Part shown: positions 1 through 6,469 of the stretch, piece by piece
Position numbering within the stretch: the first letter of the stretch is position 1
How the letters are laid out: each line of letters opens with the position of its first letter
NCBI GenBank assembly: GCA_030598625.1
Contig: JAUVPO010000030.1
Location: 1-12,037 of the forward strand
Reading direction: 5' to 3'
Length of the DNA: 12,037 nt
From: Deferribacteres bacterium
Lineage (GTDB): Bacteria > Nitrospirota > Thermodesulfovibrionia > UBA6902
Translations under genes and position numbers: made by a program
Notes under the pieces: generated by a model
Database searches by the model: none
The model's input: only the letters and a program-made list of their open reading frames with translations
Told to the model about the DNA's origin: nothing

Positions 1-56
1 CTTTTGCTGCTTGTCCTTACAATGGCCTCATCATCTATTACCAGCACTTTTTTCAT
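1..56 (-). CDS. Response regulator, N-terminal fragment (cut by window edge)
   Basis: The minus strand from an ATG at 54-56 reads MKKVLVIDDEAIVRTSSK before the window ends. This is the first beta strand of a CheY-like receiver domain, with the acidic pair Asp8-Asp9 that helps bind Mg2+ next to the phosphorylation site. The phospho-accepting Asp and any output domain lie outside the window, so a DNA-binding class (NtrC, OmpR and so on) cannot be assigned. The start codon overlaps the stop codon of the upstream histidine kinase by 4 nt (ATGA), and an AGGA sits about 9 nt before it. This points to translational coupling and to a cognate two-component pair. The receiver identity is well supported despite the short length; the rest is unknown. 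Confidence 0.8.
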   Translation of the reverse strand, partial: MKKVLVIDDEAIVRTSSK

Positions 57-1660
57 GTCGTTTGTCCTGCCAACGGTAGTCTAACAAAAAAGCTTGTTCC
101 TTTTCCAATGGTGCTTTCCACTTTAATACTGCCGCCTAAATGCTTGATAATGCCATGGCTGACGGAAAGCCCCAGCCCCGTGCCCTTATCGACCGGTTTT
201 GTTGTAAAAAAAGGTTCGAAGAGTTTCGGCATGTCCTCTTCTTTTATTCCACTGCCCGTATCCGTAAAAACTATCTCAACATAAGGTTTGCCGTCTTCTT
301 TGACTTGATGCGTTATAACGGTTATATCACCTCTGAGCTTCATGGCATCGGTAGCGTTTAAAAACATGTTCAGGCATATCTGTTGAAACTGGGTCCCGTC
401 GCCGTGTGTAATAAACGGGGAGTCGGCCAGGTTGAGATGAAATTTGACGTTGTGAAATTTCTCCTGATTTTTTACCAGCTGAATAGTCCTGCTTATTACA
501 TTGTTAATATGTATCTGCCCTTTTTCAGAGGGTGTCGCGCGAGCAAATGTCAGGAGATTTTTTATTATTTTTGCGCATCGCTCAGCCTGCTCGATAATAA
601 CCTCTACGTCTTCGGCGTCGTCACTGTCCGGCGGGAACCGCTTTTTCATCAGATGCGCAAACGTTACGACCCCTGTCAGGGGGTTGTTGATTTCATGGGC
701 TACGCCCGCGGCCATTCTGCCGAGCGACGCGAGCTTTTCCGTCTGGATCAGACCAGCTTGCGTCTTCTTGATTTCTTCGGTCTTTTTGGCGACCTCTTCT
801 TCAAGGGTCTGGGTCCATCGTTCCCTCTGCTCCCTTGCCGACTTTAAGTCCTTGATCATGGAATTGAACGTATTGGCCAATACTCCGATTTCATCATCAA
901 CTTTTATTTGCACGGAATAATCAAGGTCTCCGCCGGCTACCTTTTTCATGCCTCTGGCGAATTCCTCAAGGGGATTGGTTACTATTTTATAGTTGATTAT
1001 GCCGAGAAATAAGGACACCGCCAAAACAAATACAATAACATATGCTGTCAGGGCCAATCCCTGTGTAAACAGCGCTTCATCGAGAAGGGCCAGGGAAAGA
1101 TCGGCTTCAATAAATCCGAGGATTTCCTCGGATTTTGAGTGCGCATGACATTTTGCGGTATAGCAGTCCTGATTGTTCGGGATTTCGCTTATAATTTTAA
1201 GCGACGTATCTCCTTCCTCGTTTTTGTATACAGACCATTTTTTCGGGGCCGGCAAGAGCGCCTGTGATTTGTCCGGCTCTAAATGGCATCCGGTGCATGC
1301 TAATGAAGCTTTATCGATACTCGTGTCGACACTGCCTTCTTTCGAGCAAAAAAGAATCTTGCCCTTATGGTCGTAAATTCTGACTCTCTCTACACCTTCC
1401 GGCGTGCCCAGGTTTTTAAGCACCCGCTGTGTTTCTTCCTGCTTATGGATGAGCATACTGTGATAAATGCTCTCCTTTGTAAATGTTATAAAGGAGCCGC
1501 CGTATTTTAGGGCGATTGACATAACATCCGTCTGCTGCTTTTTTAAAGTGGCATACCAGAAGATAAAACTTACTATAACTATCAGCAGGCCGGTTGCTAT
1601 GATAAGTTTTGCCGCAATGGATTTTTCGGGGTGCTGGAAAATTTCAATAATATTCTTCAT
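53..1660 (-). CDS. Membrane sensor histidine kinase with putative heme-c periplasmic domain
   Basis: Numbering here counts from the TTG at 1666; the preferred ATG at 1658-1660 removes two residues and gives 535 aa. Residues about 20-40 and 203-224 are membrane helices enclosing a domain of about 160 residues, expected outside the cytoplasm. That domain contains CTGCH (Cys124, Cys127, His128) and C-YTAK-CH (Cys168, Cys173, His174), i.e. a CxxCH and a CX4CH motif typical of covalent heme attachment. HAMP follows (about 222-275), then a coiled coil (about 275-315), then HisKA with H-box VAHEINNPL (phospho-His324). The HATPase has an N box (Asn437), DTGSGI (469-474), FFTT (F box) and GTGLGL (495-500). 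All catalytic boxes are intact, so an active kinase is likely. It presumably phosphorylates the overlapping downstream response regulator. Redox or ligand sensing is inferred from the motifs, and heme binding is unproven. No clear Shine-Dalgarno sequence precedes the ATG. Confidence 0.9.
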   Translation of the reverse strand: MKNIIEIFQHPEKSIAAKLIIATGLLIVIVSFIFWYATLKKQQTDVMSIALKYGGSFITFTKESIYHSMLIHKQEETQRVLKNLGTPEGVERVRIYDHKGKILFCSKEGSVDTSIDKASLACTGCHLEPDKSQALLPAPKKWSVYKNEEGDTSLKIISEIPNNQDCYTAKCHAHSKSEEILGFIEADLSLALLDEALFTQGLALTAYVIVFVLAVSLFLGIINYKIVTNPLEEFARGMKKVAGGDLDYSVQIKVDDEIGVLANTFNSMIKDLKSAREQRERWTQTLEEEVAKKTEEIKKTQAGLIQTEKLASLGRMAAGVAHEINNPLTGVVTFAHLMKKRFPPDSDDAEDVEVIIEQAERCAKIIKNLLTFARATPSEKGQIHINNVISRTIQLVKNQEKFHNVKFHLNLADSPFITHGDGTQFQQICLNMFLNATDAMKLRGDITVITHQVKEDGKPYVEIVFTDTGSGIKEEDMPKLFEPFFTTKPVDKGTGLGLSVSHGIIKHLGGSIKVESTIGKGTSFFVRLPLAGQTT

Positions 1661-1671
1661 GGTCAAGACGT

Positions 1672-1700
1672 ATTATAAGAAGCTTTGATTTTTTTTTAAA
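1672..1700 (-). promoter_or_regulatory. Putative promoter of the sensor kinase
   Basis: Reading the minus strand, a perfect TATAAT (1677 to 1672) lies 11 nt before the kinase ATG. A weak -35 candidate TTTAAA (1700 to 1695, 4 of 6 matches) is 17 nt upstream, next to a run of nine A. The -10 match is clear but the -35 is poor. The predicted transcription start falls about 5 nt before the ATG, giving an almost leaderless message. AT-rich DNA produces TATAAT easily by chance, so confidence is modest. Confidence 0.35.
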
Positions 1701-1736
1701 GAGTAAAATAATATAATGTCAATTTTTAATCAAAAG

Positions 1737-1788
1737 AATTCCTCTAAGCCTGGCGTTGGTTTTTATTTTAATATATACAATTCCCTCT
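1737..1788. repeat. Imperfect direct repeat in divergent intergenic region
   Basis: AATTCCTCT (1737-1745) recurs as AATTCCCTCT (1779-1788), 42 bp apart, which is close to four helical turns. The pair lies between the divergent kinase and nuoA and upstream of the best nuo promoter. It could be a regulator-binding pair or chance in AT/pyrimidine-rich DNA; the sequence alone cannot decide. Confidence 0.25.
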
Positions 1789-1860
1789 GCTTTTCCCTTC
1801 AACCGCTTTTTTCTTCTTGATAAATAAGTTAAAACTGATGATAAGCAAGTCTAATATTCA

Positions 1861-1890
1861 TTGACACCTGACTCTCTTTTTGTGTATAAA
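1861..1890 (+). promoter_or_regulatory. Probable sigma-70-type promoter of the nuo operon
   Basis: A perfect -35 TTGACA (1861-1866) is followed after an 18-nt spacer by TATAAA (1885-1890), which is 11 of 12 consensus positions. The expected transcription start, 6-8 nt beyond the -10, coincides with the nuoA ATG at 1897. The TTG inside the -35 box is also the furthest-upstream possible nuoA start codon, so the two readings compete. A weaker alternative lies upstream: TTGATA (1817-1822), 17 nt, GATAAG (1840-1845). An isolated TATAAT at 1712-1717 has no good -35. Confidence 0.6.
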
Positions 1891-1896
1891 ACAACA

Positions 1897-2268
1897 ATGC
1901 CTGGAACTTATGTCCCATCAGATTATTTTCCTGTGTTGGTTATTATTTTAATTGCCGCTTCGGTAGGCTTGGGCGCCTTGCTTGTAGGACCTCTTGTCAG
2001 ACCGAGGAGACGGTATAAACAAAAACTTTCAGCCTATGAATCCGGCAACCCGCCGGTTGGAGAGGCGAGGCAGAAATTTTCCGTTAAATATTATATTGTC
2101 GCTATGCTGTTTGTTGTATTCGACGTCGAAGCGGTGTTTCTTTATCCATGGGCGGTTGCGTATGACAAGCTTGGAATATTCGGTTTTATAGAAATGATGC
2201 TTTTCATATTTATCTTGCTGGTCGGATACATATATGTATGGAAGAAGGGCGCCTTTGAATGGGAGTAA
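1897..2268 (+). CDS. nuoA: NADH-quinone oxidoreductase subunit A
   Basis: This is a small membrane subunit of complex I that contacts NuoH, NuoJ and NuoK near the quinone site. From the ATG at 1897 it is 123 aa, in the usual range for the family. Three membrane helices are visible (about 11-33, 64-86 and 95-115). The hallmark loop ESGNPPVGEAR (48-58) and the FDVEA motif (75-79) at the second helix are intact. An in-frame TTG at 1861 would add 12 residues without family character, and it coincides with a -35 box, so ATG 1897 is preferred. No Shine-Dalgarno precedes either start. It is the first gene of the operon; nuoB follows after 32 nt containing a small hairpin. Confidence 0.95.
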   Translation: MPGTYVPSDYFPVLVIILIAASVGLGALLVGPLVRPRRRYKQKLSAYESGNPPVGEARQKFSVKYYIVAMLFVVFDVEAVFLYPWAVAYDKLGIFGFIEMMLFIFILLVGYIYVWKKGAFEWE

Positions 2269-2270
2269 AA

Positions 2271-2285
2271 ACAGCTGAAAGCTGT
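2271..2285 (+). repeat. Short hairpin between nuoA and nuoB
   Basis: ACAGCT-GAA-AGCTGT is a perfect 6-bp stem with a 3-nt loop, beginning 2 nt after the nuoA stop codon. Its core AGCTGAAAGCTG (2273-2284) differs by one base from AGCTGATAGCTG at the nuoF/nuoG junction (6430-6441), suggesting one intergenic repeat family. There is no U-run behind it, so it does not look like an intrinsic terminator. It may affect mRNA processing or stability. Confidence 0.5.
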
Positions 2286-2300
2286 ATGCCCTGATACGGA

Positions 2301-2819
2301 ATGGACAAAAAAGATACGACATTGATAGAAGTCGAGGAAGGAATGAAGATAATCCCCGGGGGAAACACGATCATTGCCCCGGTTGATAAACTCGTCAACT
2401 GGAGCAGGAAAAACTCTCTCTGGCCGATGGCTTTTGGACTGGCCTGTTGCGCGATTGAAATGATGGCAGGAGGTTCAGCGCATTATGATTATGACCGTTT
2501 CGGGATTGTATTCCGCGCTTCGCCCAGACAATCAGACGTTATTATTATTGCCGGTACGGTGACAAAAAAAATGGCCCCTGTCGTTCGCAGGGTTTATGAC
2601 CAGATGCCGGAGCCCAGGTACGTTATCGCGCTTGGCAGTTGCGCATGTTCCGGAGGAGTATTTGATACGTATTCCGTTGTTCAGGGATGTGATACATTTC
2701 TGCCTGTAGATGTTTATATTCCCGGATGCCCACCCAGACCTGAAGCTATTATTGAAGGATTTATAAAACTTCAGGAAAAAATTCAAAAGGAGCATATGAG
2801 ATGGAGCCCTTGGAGATAG
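2301..2819 (+). CDS. nuoB: NADH-quinone oxidoreductase subunit B
   Basis: NuoB carries cluster N2, the last [4Fe-4S] centre, which reduces quinone at the interface with NuoD. At 172 aa it has the ligands Cys49-Cys50, Cys114 and Cys143 in LACCAIEM, GSCACSGG and PGCPPRP, with the family spacing. The start is not certain. ATG 2301 has only a GGA directly against it. ATG 2343 (158 aa) has GAGG at 2334-2337 with a 5-nt gap and still leaves the conserved region from about residue 26 whole. The longer form is reported as default. The 3' end overlaps nuoC by 19 nt. Confidence 0.95.
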   Translation: MDKKDTTLIEVEEGMKIIPGGNTIIAPVDKLVNWSRKNSLWPMAFGLACCAIEMMAGGSAHYDYDRFGIVFRASPRQSDVIIIAGTVTKKMAPVVRRVYDQMPEPRYVIALGSCACSGGVFDTYSVVQGCDTFLPVDVYIPGCPPRPEAIIEGFIKLQEKIQKEHMRWSPWR

Positions 2820-3337
2820 TCGAAAGACTTAAGGAAAAATATTTTAGCGAAATTGTCGATGTAACACAATTCAGGGAGCAGGTTTTTGTCAGTGTTAAAA
2901 GCGACAGGATTACCGACATCTGCCGGTATCTTCATGATGAACCTGATATACATATGGATTTCCTGGCTGATATTTGCGGGGTAGACTACCCGGGACGAAA
3001 ATATAGATTTGAAGTTTTATACAATCTTTATTCCATTAAATTCCGGCACAGGCTTATTGTTAAGGCTTTGTTAACGGAAGAAGACCCCAATATTAACAGT
3101 GTTGTTCCGATATGGAATGGCGCAAACTGTCATGAGAGAGAAGCATGCGACATGTATGGAATCATCTTTCATGGGCATCCTGACCTGAGACGCATTTTGA
3201 TGCCTGAAGATTGGGAAGGATTTCCACAAAGAAAGGATTATCCGTTAAAAGGCCGGGAAGACTGGGAATACAAGGGTTTTGAAGAGTGTAAAGAATTACA
3301 CAATCATGATAAAGAGTGGAACATTCAAGCAAGTTAG
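2801..3337 (+). CDS. nuoC: NADH-quinone oxidoreductase subunit C (30 kDa type)
   Basis: This is a peripheral-arm subunit with no cofactor that braces NuoD and NuoB. At 178 aa it is a stand-alone NuoC, not the NuoCD fusion of enteric bacteria. The signature block is clear: EREACDMYGI (112-121), GHPDLRRILMPEDW (125-138) and RKDYPLKG (144-151). The start is well supported by AAGGAG (2787-2792), 8 nt before the ATG. The ATG lies inside the last codons of nuoB (19-nt overlap), so translation is probably coupled. A neighbouring ATG at 2796 is in the nuoB frame. A 79-nt AT-rich gap with no clear promoter or terminator separates it from nuoD. Confidence 0.97.
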   Translation: MEPLEIVERLKEKYFSEIVDVTQFREQVFVSVKSDRITDICRYLHDEPDIHMDFLADICGVDYPGRKYRFEVLYNLYSIKFRHRLIVKALLTEEDPNINSVVPIWNGANCHEREACDMYGIIFHGHPDLRRILMPEDWEGFPQRKDYPLKGREDWEYKGFEECKELHNHDKEWNIQAS

Positions 3338-3416
3338 GAATTAACGGGGCAAGATCGTATTAAAGACAATTTATGGATTTCTTACATATAAACTTTAAAA
3401 AAATTTAAGATTAAAA

Positions 3417-4637
3417 ATGGAAAAATTCAGCGAAGGTCCAGGTAACAGGGAAGAAACTTCACGCCTGTCATCTAATGGGCTGACCCTTAACATAGGGCCG
3501 CAGCATCCTGCAACGCACGGTGTCCTGAGGCTGGTAGTTGATCTTGATGGGGAAACGATTGTCAAGTGTACCCCTTATGTCGGCTATCTCCACAGGGGCG
3601 TTGAAAAACTCTCCGAGCATAGAAACTATATGCAAATATTACCTTTTACAGACCGTCTTGATTATGTTTCGGCAATGTCCAATAACATCGGGTACTGTAC
3701 CGCCGTAGAAAAGATGTTCGGAATTGAACTGCCGGAGAGAACGGAATATATAAGAACAATTATCGGTGAAATGTCCCGTATCGTAAATCATCTCCTCTGG
3801 CTGGCTACGCATGCGCTTGATATTGGAGCCATGACGGTTTTCTTATACTGTTTCAGGGAAAGAGAGAAACTGCTGGATTTGTTTGAAAGGCTTTGCGGCG
3901 CGAGACTTACGATGAGTTATACGAGAATCGGGGGTTTGAAGAACGACGTTGATGAGCAATGGCTGAAAGACCTGTATGAATTTACCGATGAGTTTCCGAT
4001 GAGAATTGAACAGTATGAAACCCTCATAGACAAAAACCGGATATGGTTGAAACGCACAAAGGGGATCGGGGTCATTTCTGCGGAGGAAGCCATAAACTGG
4101 GGTTTGAGCGGACCCACCCTGAGAGGCTCCGGTGTCCCGTATGATATAAGAACAGACATGTCGTACGGTGTTTACGACAAGGTTAAATGGCAAGTATGCA
4201 CAGGCAAAAATGGAGATGTGTATGACCGTTACCGGGTAAGGATGGAGGAATTTCGCCAGTCCAATTCAATTATCAGGCAATGCATAGATCAAATACCTGA
4301 AGGACCCATAATGGCCGACGCTCCTAAATTTACATTGCCTGCTAAAGATAAAGTTCTTTCCGACATGGAACATCTGATTCACCATTTTGTGCTTGTCACC
4401 AAAGGCCCCCAGACTGCGCCTGAAGGTGAACTGTATGTCGCGACGGAAGTGCCGAAAGGTGAATTAGGATTTTTCTTTGTAAGTGACGGCACTGGAAAGC
4501 CTTACAGAATGAGGATCAGATCACCGTCTTTTGTGCATGTAGCGGCCTTGCCCAGGCTTTGTGAAGGGGAACTCATTGCGGATTTAATATCAAATATTGG
4601 AAGTATTGATATAGTCCTGGGAGAATGTGACAGATAA
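3417..4637 (+). CDS. nuoD: NADH-quinone oxidoreductase subunit D (49 kDa type)
   Basis: NuoD forms the quinone-binding cavity with NuoB and is related to the large subunit of NiFe hydrogenases. At 406 aa it is typical. The N-terminal GPQHPATHGVLRL (27-39) supplies His34, and FTDRLDYVSAM supplies Tyr83; by family alignment these match the His and Tyr that contact the quinone headgroup in the Thermus enzyme (His38 and Tyr87). The C terminus LGECDR resembles the usual GE-x-DR ending. The hydrogenase metal cysteines are absent, as expected for complex I. The ATG at 3417 has an A-rich leader without a Shine-Dalgarno sequence. No closer upstream partner codon is better, and the protein begins at the expected distance from the conserved block. 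Confidence 0.97.
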   Translation: MEKFSEGPGNREETSRLSSNGLTLNIGPQHPATHGVLRLVVDLDGETIVKCTPYVGYLHRGVEKLSEHRNYMQILPFTDRLDYVSAMSNNIGYCTAVEKMFGIELPERTEYIRTIIGEMSRIVNHLLWLATHALDIGAMTVFLYCFREREKLLDLFERLCGARLTMSYTRIGGLKNDVDEQWLKDLYEFTDEFPMRIEQYETLIDKNRIWLKRTKGIGVISAEEAINWGLSGPTLRGSGVPYDIRTDMSYGVYDKVKWQVCTGKNGDVYDRYRVRMEEFRQSNSIIRQCIDQIPEGPIMADAPKFTLPAKDKVLSDMEHLIHHFVLVTKGPQTAPEGELYVATEVPKGELGFFFVSDGTGKPYRMRIRSPSFVHVAALPRLCEGELIADLISNIGSIDIVLGECDR

Positions 4638-4678
4638 ATAGCTGTTAACCGTAAGTGATGAGCTTTTAAGGAAAAAGC

Positions 4679-5143
4679 ATGTTTGGTGAAACTGTATTAA
4701 AAGAGATCGATGAGATAAGGGTAAAGTATCCTGACCGCAGGAGCGCCTTGCTGCCTTCATTGTATATTGCCCAGAGAGAGTTCGGCTGGCTGAGTCAGGA
4801 GGCCATGCAGTGCGTTGCAAAGGCGTTAAACCTGTCGGAGTCAATTGTCAGAGGCACGGCGTCTTTTTATTCAATGTTTAAACACAAACCGGTGGGACGC
4901 CATCTTATACAGCTTTGCACTAATGTATCATGTATGATTCTGGGAGCGGAAAGGCTTGTGGATTTCCTCGGAAACAAATACGGGCTGCAGCCTGACGGAA
5001 CGACCGAAGACGGCAGGTTATCTCTTGTAGTAATGGAATGTATCGGCGCATGCGGGACTGCTCCGGCGATGCTGATCAATACGGATTTTTACGACAATCT
5101 TTCAGAAAAAAGGATAGAGGAAATTTTAGAAAAATATAAATAG
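4679..5143 (+). CDS. nuoE: NADH-quinone oxidoreductase subunit E (24 kDa type)
   Basis: NuoE holds the off-path [2Fe-2S] cluster N1a beside the FMN in NuoF. The 154-aa protein has a thioredoxin-like fold family pattern with ligands Cys80 and Cys85 (C-x4-C) and Cys121 and Cys125 (C-x3-C, in ECIGACG). The N-terminal helical region (about 1-70) with SALLPSLYIAQ and FYSMF is as in the family. AAGGA at 4668-4672 lies 6 nt before the ATG and supports this start. The gene ends in TAG, directly followed by a small palindrome and then nuoF after 32 nt. Confidence 0.96.
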   Translation: MFGETVLKEIDEIRVKYPDRRSALLPSLYIAQREFGWLSQEAMQCVAKALNLSESIVRGTASFYSMFKHKPVGRHLIQLCTNVSCMILGAERLVDFLGNKYGLQPDGTTEDGRLSLVVMECIGACGTAPAMLINTDFYDNLSEKRIEEILEKYK

Positions 5144-5164
5144 CAGGGGCGAAGGCCGTTCCTG
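5143..5164 (+). repeat. Degenerate GCAGGGGCG palindrome, copy 1 (nuoE/nuoF)
   Basis: GCAGGGGCG (5143-5151) starts on the last base of the nuoE stop codon. Bases 5144-5150 can pair with 5158-5164 (7 bp including two G-U pairs) around a 7-nt loop. The pattern GCAGGGGCG, 3-4 nt, GCCG, 2 nt, CCTG recurs at the nuoK/nuoL junction. No T-run follows, so it is not an intrinsic terminator. It looks like a decayed copy of a dispersed intergenic palindrome. Confidence 0.55.
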
Positions 5165-5175
5165 AATTAATAACA

Positions 5176-6435
5176 ATGGAAAATTTTTTGCTCAGAAACA
5201 TAGAAAATCCCAATTCCGCGGATATTAATGAGTATTTAAAGGTGGGGGGGTATAAAAATCTGACAAAGTCCCTCGGCATGAAGCCGAAGGATATAATCGA
5301 AGAAGTCAAAAAGTCGGGTCTGAGGGGCAGGGGGGGAGCGGGTTTCCCTGCGGCGATGAAATGGAATTTTGCCACTGCCGACCCGAAATTCCCCAAATAT
5401 TTACTATGCAATGCCGATGAAGGCGAACCCGGCACATTTAAGGACAGACCCATACTGGAAAAAAACCCCCATCTGTTAATAGAGGGGATGGTCATATCAG
5501 GATACGCGCTTGGGTCTGAATATGGATATATATATCTCAGGGGTGAATACCCGCAGGCCAAGGACATACTTAATGAAGCCATTAAGCAGGCATATGAAAA
5601 AAAATATCTTGGAGACGATATCCTTGGAAAAGGCGTAAAGTTTCACCTTTCAGTATATCAGGGAGCCGGGGCATATATTTGCGGTGAAGAAACGGCGTTG
5701 ATTGAGTCCATTGAGGGGAAGAAAGGGCAGCCCAGAAGCAAGCCCCCATTTCCTGTGAATGTCGGTGCATGGAGCATGCCGACTATTGTCAATAATGTTG
5801 AGACACTTTCCAATGTTCCATATATTATGGAGATCGGCGGGGATGCATATTCCAATATCGGCAGCAAGGACTGTCCAGGACCCAAACTGTTCAGTGTAAG
5901 CGGTTATGTTGAAAAACCCGGAGTATATGAGCTTCCAATGGGTATAAGCCTTAGAGATATAATTTACAAACATGCCGGGGGAATTAAGGACTCAAAAAAA
6001 CTGAAGGCGGTAATTCCCGGAGGCATTTCCACGCCTGTTCTTCCGGCTGATGGCATAGACTGCGCGATGGACTTTGTTTCAATGCCCAAGGCAGGCAGCA
6101 TGCTCGGCTCCGGTGCGGTAATTGTCTTGGATGAATCTGTTTGCATGGTCAGGGTGGCGTACAGGGCGCTGAAGTTTTTTGAACATGAATCATGCGGCAA
6201 GTGCGTCCCGTGCAGAGAGGGCACGGACTGGCTCAGAAAGATCCTTGAGCGGATAGAAAACGGAAAAGGCAGCGAAGGGGATATATATCTTCTCTCTGAC
6301 GTGGCGGGACTTATCTCCGGCAGGACCTTCTGTCCGTTAGGAGACGGCGCAGCCGGTGTTGTAACAGGAATGATAAAACACTTTAGAAACGAGTTCGAGG
6401 AACATATTAAAAATAAAAAGTGCGTTGTTAGCTGA
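5176..6435 (+). CDS. nuoF: NADH-quinone oxidoreductase subunit F (51 kDa type)
   Basis: This is the NADH-oxidising subunit: it binds NADH and FMN and holds [4Fe-4S] cluster N3. At 419 aa it is normal length. The glycine-rich GRGGAGFP (51-58) and NADEGEPGTFKDR (79-91) form the FMN/NADH site, and GAGAYICGEETAL (163-175) is the second family signature. The N3 ligands are Cys340, Cys343 and Cys346 in ESCGKCVPCREG plus Cys386 in TFCPLGDGA. All are intact. No Shine-Dalgarno is visible before ATG 5176, but the next in-frame ATG (residue 35) would cut into the conserved N-terminal region just before the FMN-binding motif. The coding sequence holds two runs of seven G (5244-5250 and 5330-5336), the second encoding the FMN motif. 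Its stop codon lies inside an 11-bp hairpin. Confidence 0.97.
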   Translation: MENFLLRNIENPNSADINEYLKVGGYKNLTKSLGMKPKDIIEEVKKSGLRGRGGAGFPAAMKWNFATADPKFPKYLLCNADEGEPGTFKDRPILEKNPHLLIEGMVISGYALGSEYGYIYLRGEYPQAKDILNEAIKQAYEKKYLGDDILGKGVKFHLSVYQGAGAYICGEETALIESIEGKKGQPRSKPPFPVNVGAWSMPTIVNNVETLSNVPYIMEIGGDAYSNIGSKDCPGPKLFSVSGYVEKPGVYELPMGISLRDIIYKHAGGIKDSKKLKAVIPGGISTPVLPADGIDCAMDFVSMPKAGSMLGSGAVIVLDESVCMVRVAYRALKFFEHESCGKCVPCREGTDWLRKILERIENGKGSEGDIYLLSDVAGLISGRTFCPLGDGAAGVVTGMIKHFRNEFEEHIKNKKCVVS

Positions 6436-6455
6436 TAGCTGACGGCTATTAGCTA
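6429..6455 (+). repeat. 11-bp hairpin spanning the nuoF stop codon
   Basis: Bases 6429-6439 pair with 6445-6455 (11 bp, one G-U) around the 5-nt loop TGACG. The nuoF TGA stop (6433-6435) lies in the left arm. The right arm ends 14 nt before the nuoG ATG, which has no Shine-Dalgarno sequence. The arms are built from the units AGCTGATAGC and GCTATTAGCT, and a further TTAGC follows at 6456-6460. AGCTGATAGCTG nearly repeats the nuoA/nuoB element. Without a T-run it is not a typical terminator; a role in mRNA stability or in coupling nuoF and nuoG translation is possible but inferred. Confidence 0.6.
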
Positions 6456-6469
6456 TTAGCTTAAATATT

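Noticed and set aside
383..920. Open frames of 139-154 codons on the plus strand opposite the histidine kinase
   Set aside because: They lie wholly antisense to a kinase with all catalytic boxes, have Cys/Ser/Phe-rich composition without domains, and lack credible ribosome-binding sites.
1750..1767. Sigma-54 promoter (CTGGCG element upstream of nuoA)
   Set aside because: The GG of a -24 element is present, but at the required distance the -12 GC is replaced by TA, so the bipartite motif fails.
3338..3416. Possible internal promoter or terminator in the nuoC/nuoD gap
   Set aside because: The 79 nt are AT-rich, but I found no acceptable -35/-10 pair and no stem followed by a T-run; GGGGC here is too short to count as a third copy of the palindrome.
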